This document shows positions 60,902-64,000 of a stretch of 64,000 nucleotides of DNA, piece by piece. This DNA comes from Granulicella rosea (GTDB lineage Bacteria > Acidobacteriota > Terriglobia > Terriglobales > Acidobacteriaceae), in NCBI RefSeq assembly GCF_900188085.1, contig NZ_FZOU01000002.1, forward strand, positions 372,001-436,000, given 5' to 3'. The translations under genes were made by a program, and so were the position numbers. Numbering within the stretch: the stretch's first letter is position 1; every line of letters begins with the position of its first letter. The notes below the pieces were generated by a model, which did no database searches, was not told the origin of the DNA, and saw nothing but the letters and a program-made list of their open reading frames with translations.

Positions 60902-62299
60902 GTGCAGGATCTTACCCGCAGAAGCTTCCTTTGGACCTCGCTTGCCGCGACCTCGACGCTGGCGTTTGGCGCCAGTAAGCCGGCCAACGCAGGCCGCCGC
61001 CCGAACATCATCTTCATCCTGGCCGACGATATGGGCTATGGCGATCCGAGCGTCTACGGGCAGAAGAAGTTCCGGACGCCGAACATCGACCGGCTTGCAG
61101 CCGAAGGGCTTCGCTTCACGCAGGCATATGCCGGAGCGCCTGTCTGCGCGCCATCGCGTAGCGCTCTGATGACGGGCTTGAACGGTGGACATACGCGCGT
61201 GCGGGACAACTTCGCGCTCGCCGGCGGCCATGTCGGATACAAGGGCAAGGAAGAGATTCGCCGCGCCAGCCTGACGCCCGAGGATCGCACCATTGCCGAT
61301 TACCTGTCCAAGAGCGGCTATGCGACCGGTCTGATGGGCAAATGGCACCTCGACGGTTACGACCCCGATGCGACTCCGAATCGTCATGGCTTCGGAACCT
61401 TCAAAGGCTGGCTGACCCAGACCGGGAGCACCCAGGGATACTTCCCCGAGCAGCGATACGACAACGAGCGGCTAATCGACATCCCCGCGAACGCGAACGG
61501 CAAGCAGGGGCGTTATGCCACCGACATGGTGACCGACGACTCCGTTGCCTTCATCCAGCAGCATGCCGGCCAACCGTTCTTTCTCTACGCCGCCTATGAC
61601 GCGCCGCACAGCCCCTACATCGCGCCGGATTTCGGATCCTACGCGAACGAGCCCTGGGACGACGACGAGAAGACCTACGCGGCGATGATCGAGCGCCTGG
61701 ACCGGGGCATCGGCCACATTCTCGACGCGGTAAAGGCCGCGGGCATCGATCGGGAGACGATCGTCTTCTTCGCCTCCGACAACGGCCCGCGCTCCGAGCC
61801 GACGCCGCAGCAGACAAAGGTCATCAACTTCTTCGATTCGAACGGCGCGCTTCACGGCTACAAGCGCGACATGTACGAGGGCGGCATCCGCGACCCGCTG
61901 ATCGCGCGCTGGCCCGGACATATCCCTGCCGGACGCACCTCGGATCTGCCGACTTTCTTCCCCGACTTTGTGCCGACGGCTCTCGACCTTGCGGGCGCGC
62001 CCGCGGAGCATACGGACGGCATGAGCATTCGTCCCTGGCTGCTGCACCCGGAGCTGAAGTTTGCCGACCGCTTTCTGTACTGGGAGTTCTACGAGCCGAG
62101 CTTCGAGCAGGCCGTTCGCTGGGGCAAGTGGAAGGCGGTTCGTCATGGGCGGAAGGGCAAGCTGGAGCTGTACGACCTCACCATCGATCCGGCTGAGAAG
62201 AACGACATCGCCGCGCTGCATCCCGAGATTGTCGCTCGCATGGAGCAGCATATCCGAGCCACGCATACGCCCTCGGCGGAGTATCCCGACCCGAAATAG
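60902..62299 (+). CDS. Tat-exported type I sulfatase
   Basis: 465 residues from a GTG at 60902 behind CGGAG. The N-terminus DLTRRSFLWTSLAATSTLAF is a twin-arginine signal. The sulfatase signature Cys82-Ala-Pro-Ser-Arg marks the cysteine changed to formylglycine by FGE, and ADDMGYGD supplies metal-binding aspartates; LMGKWHLDG and FFASDNGPRSEP complete the active site. It hydrolyses sulfate esters, probably on polysaccharides or glycans, in the periplasm. A formylglycine-generating enzyme gene is not in the window. Five bases separate it from the convergent YecA-like gene. Confidence 0.92.
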   Translation: MQDLTRRSFLWTSLAATSTLAFGASKPANAGRRPNIIFILADDMGYGDPSVYGQKKFRTPNIDRLAAEGLRFTQAYAGAPVCAPSRSALMTGLNGGHTRVRDNFALAGGHVGYKGKEEIRRASLTPEDRTIADYLSKSGYATGLMGKWHLDGYDPDATPNRHGFGTFKGWLTQTGSTQGYFPEQRYDNERLIDIPANANGKQGRYATDMVTDDSVAFIQQHAGQPFFLYAAYDAPHSPYIAPDFGSYANEPWDDDEKTYAAMIERLDRGIGHILDAVKAAGIDRETIVFFASDNGPRSEPTPQQTKVINFFDSNGALHGYKRDMYEGGIRDPLIARWPGHIPAGRTSDLPTFFPDFVPTALDLAGAPAEHTDGMSIRPWLLHPELKFADRFLYWEFYEPSFEQAVRWGKWKAVRHGRKGKLELYDLTIDPAEKNDIAALHPEIVARMEQHIRATHTPSAEYPDPK

Positions 62300-62304
62300 C
62301 CGGC

Positions 62305-62970
62305 TCAGGCGCCGCAGCAGCGTTTGAACTTCTTGCCGGAGCCGCAGGGGCACGCCTCGTTGCGGCCCGGCGCCTCGGCCTTGCGAATGGGCTGCGGAAT
62401 GAGCTTCTTCTCACGCCAGTAGTCGTAGATATCGCCGACGGCCTCGGGGATCAGTTGCGGAACCTTTTTGAGCAGCTCGTCCGACCTGACCTCTTCGTCA
62501 AGGAAAGGTTCGCCCTCATCGTCGTGGCAGAGGGCGAGGATCGGCAGGAGAATGTCGCTGTCCTCAGGATGAAGGAAGAGCGGCTCCCAGGCGTCGAAGC
62601 GCAGGCGGACGGCCACCATAAAGCCTTCGGCCCAGTCCTCGGCGATGACTTCATCGGTGTCCGTCTCCCAGAAGATCGGGGAGATGGTCCACTCGCCGCC
62701 GGCAAGCGTCTCCTGAATCTCCTTGAAGCGGCGCTGAATAGAGGCGCGAACCGTGGCGCCCTGCCCCTCGGTCGGGAATACGGGCTCTTCCCCATTCCAG
62801 ACCTCGAGCATCCACTCTTCCTCTGGGACTACCTCTGGACCGACGGCGATGCCGGTGAGATATCCGTCAAGCTCGGACATCAACATGCAGCCCTGCGGCG
62901 CCTCTTCGGATTCAAGGAACTGCTCAAGCTCTACAAGGTAGCCGGATTCGGGTGTCTGAGTTGGTTCCAT
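62305..62970 (-). CDS. YecA/UPF0149-family protein with SEC-C zinc motif
   Basis: 221 residues. The N-terminal part ([20 protein letters not shown], then [18 protein letters not shown] and [21 protein letters not shown]) is the UPF0149/YecA helical domain. The C-terminus has the zinc-binding SEC-C signature [13 protein letters not shown], as in SecA and YecA, which binds metal and contacts ribosomes or SecA in other proteins. It may link protein export to metal state. It is transcribed behind queF on the same strand, 37 bases away. Confidence 0.88.
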   Translation of the reverse strand: MEPTQTPESGYLVELEQFLESEEAPQGCMLMSELDGYLTGIAVGPEVVPEEEWMLEVWNGEEPVFPTEGQGATVRASIQRRFKEIQETLAGGEWTISPIFWETDTDEVIAEDWAEGFMVAVRLRFDAWEPLFLHPEDSDILLPILALCHDDEGEPFLDEEVRSDELLKKVPQLIPEAVGDIYDYWREKKLIPQPIRKAEAPGRNEACPCGSGKKFKRCCGA

Positions 62971-63007
62971 CGTGGTCTCATGGGTCTCGTCGGGTCGCGA
63001 CGGCGGG

Positions 63008-63427
63008 CTAGCTGCGCGGAGGCTTCGAGTCTTCCGGGCGGGGGTAGGTTGCTGTGACGACGGTCGAGATGCCTCCGCGAGGACGGAAGTCGCCCTTGAC
63101 GACGGCCCAGACTGGATCGGTCGCCTTCACGATGTCGTTCAGCACCTGATTGGCAATGTTTTCCTGAAAGATGCCGAGGTTGCGATAGTGGAACAGGTAC
63201 TCCTTGAGCGACTTGAGCTCCAGGCACTGCTCGCGCGGCATGTAACGGATGGTGAGGACGCCGAAGTCGGGCAGGCCGGTCTTGGGGCAGATGCTGGTGA
63301 ACTCCGGATCGTCGACGAGGATCTCGTAGGCTTGAAACTGGTTCTGCCAGGTGTCGATGGACGGAAAGACATGGTCGAGGCCGGAGGCCGCGTGGTCGTC
63401 GGTGTAACCGGTATTCTGGGTGCGCAT
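63008..63427 (-). CDS. queF: NADPH-dependent 7-cyano-7-deazaguanine reductase
   Basis: 139 residues, the short (unimodular) QueF that reduces preQ0 to preQ1 for queuosine in tRNA. The thioimide-forming Cys47 in [14 protein letters not shown] and Asp54 are in place, and [14 protein letters not shown] carries the QueF signature with the substrate-binding glutamate. No queC, queD or queE genes are next to it. A preQ1 riboswitch was looked for upstream and not seen. The gene lies between the barrel gene and the YecA-like gene, all on the minus strand. Confidence 0.95.
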   Translation of the reverse strand: MRTQNTGYTDDHAASGLDHVFPSIDTWQNQFQAYEILVDDPEFTSICPKTGLPDFGVLTIRYMPREQCLELKSLKEYLFHYRNLGIFQENIANQVLNDIVKATDPVWAVVKGDFRPRGGISTVVTATYPRPEDSKPPRS

Positions 63428-63444
63428 GGTGTGCTCTCTTGTGG

Positions 63445-64000
63445 CTAGTTGCCGGATGGCAGGTGGAAGACGATGCCTGCGCTGACGGTCATGAGGGGGT
63501 AGTTATGGCCGTTGGTACCGAATGGGTCCAGGCCGCCGTAGGTCAGCTCCGGCAAACGGATATCCAGGATGGGCGCAATCTTGAGGTCGAGGCCTGCTGC
63601 GACCTGATACTGGAAGTTGCTCTTGATGTAGGGCTTACCACTACTGTCGATAAGGTGGCCGTAGTCAGTGCGCCCCAGGCCAGCCGAGGCCTGCACATAA
63701 GGCTTAAGCGCCTGATACCGGGTCTTGAAAGAGCCGCGCGCACCGAGAAGCGAAGAATAGACACGTCCGCCGGTGCCTTGTGCATAGCCCAGCGCACCCT
63801 GTTTGGTGCTGATGTCGGAGAAGCGGAGGTCCGCGCCGAGGCGCATGGGGCCCACATTGTGGAAGTCGTAGTAAACTCCGCCGCCGCCGCCGATGGGGGC
63901 AATGCTATTGACGAGGGGGTAACTCGGTTGCGAATCCTTTTGTATTCCGGAGAGCCGGCCGACAGTGACGTTGCCGTAAGCGGCGAGCTGGGCATGGGCG
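63445..64000 (-). CDS. Outer-membrane beta-barrel protein, N-terminus cut by the window
   Basis: The frame runs off the right edge; 185 codons are seen. The first residues visible (AHAQLAAYGNVTVGRL) probably lie just behind a signal-peptide cleavage site. Alternating strands GGGGVYYDFHNVGP, MRLGADLRFSD, QALKPYVQASAGLG and YQVAAGLDLKIAP, together with the terminal strand TVSAGIVFHL, are typical of a small eight-stranded barrel of the OmpA/OmpW kind. It ends 17 bases before the queF start, so the two may share a transcript. No ligand can be proposed. Confidence 0.75.
   Translation of the reverse strand, partial: AHAQLAAYGNVTVGRLSGIQKDSQPSYPLVNSIAPIGGGGGVYYDFHNVGPMRLGADLRFSDISTKQGALGYAQGTGGRVYSSLLGARGSFKTRYQALKPYVQASAGLGRTDYGHLIDSSGKPYIKSNFQYQVAAGLDLKIAPILDIRLPELTYGGLDPFGTNGHNYPLMTVSAGIVFHLPSGN

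Noticed and set aside
63428-63444. Possible preQ1 riboswitch before queF
   Set aside because: Only 17 bases separate queF from the upstream gene and no preQ1 core is visible.

Overview
The window looks like a chromosomal segment of an Acidobacteriota species, most likely of the Terriglobus/Granulicella/Edaphobacter type. This is inferred from high GC, the gene order, the extended His-rich trigger factor, the SAM riboswitch and the carbohydrate-active genes; no rRNA marker is present. I see no tRNA, rRNA, CRISPR array, insertion sequence or phage gene. Most genes are housekeeping or envelope genes packed in short operons, many closed by strong palindromic terminators. Both ends cut a gene: gap at the left and an outer-membrane beta-barrel gene at the right.

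Region by region. 1-6.1 kb is a lower-glycolysis block (gap, pgk, tpiA) interleaved with a GT-C membrane protein, a flavin-binding protein, a RidA paralogue and a JmjC-like cupin protein. 6.1-8.7 kb holds a tiny secreted His-rich peptide, signal peptidase I, murQ (MurNAc-6-P etherase) and a lower-GC hypothetical. 8.8-16.5 kb has a secreted beta-propeller protein, a LolC/E permease, an AhpD-like protein and a LolD ATPase, linked by small overlaps, then a free-standing Clp N-domain protein and ClpC. 16.6-18.5 kb holds a cupin, YtxH, a possible micropeptide and a family-5 uracil-DNA glycosylase. 18.6-24.8 kb is the classic proteostasis series tig-clpP-clpX-lon.

25.1-26.9 kb (minus strand) is the most interesting locus. 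A complete SAM-I (S-box) riboswitch with an intrinsic terminator precedes a threonine-synthase-like PLP enzyme. That gene is coupled by a one-base overlap to a CysO/MoaD-type sulfur-carrier protein ending in Gly-Gly-Cys. The layout suggests a SAM-repressed, protein-thiocarboxylate route into sulfur amino acids rather than, or in addition to, plain threonine synthesis.

27-37 kb carries a degenerate receiver, an HD phosphohydrolase, an isolated nuoI, a molybdopterin-domain exported protein, a low-GC orphan, a UbiD decarboxylase, a TonB-family protein, a DedA-rhodanese fusion, Dps, and a TolC/HlyD pair without its inner-membrane pump. 37.6-43.7 kb has a Gfo/Idh/MocA oxidoreductase, argJ, aceE and a degenerate E1-alpha-like protein. 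43.8-50 kb is a compact exopolysaccharide operon (tyrosine autokinase, Wza, two GT4 enzymes, WcaF-like acetyltransferase). 50-56 kb has a receiver protein, an ATPase/fused-permease ABC importer without a binding protein, and a histidine kinase. 56-64 kb has a secreted beta-helix glycosidase, a half-length AI-2E family protein, an alpha-amylase, a Tat-exported sulfatase, a YecA/SEC-C protein, queF and the partial beta-barrel gene.
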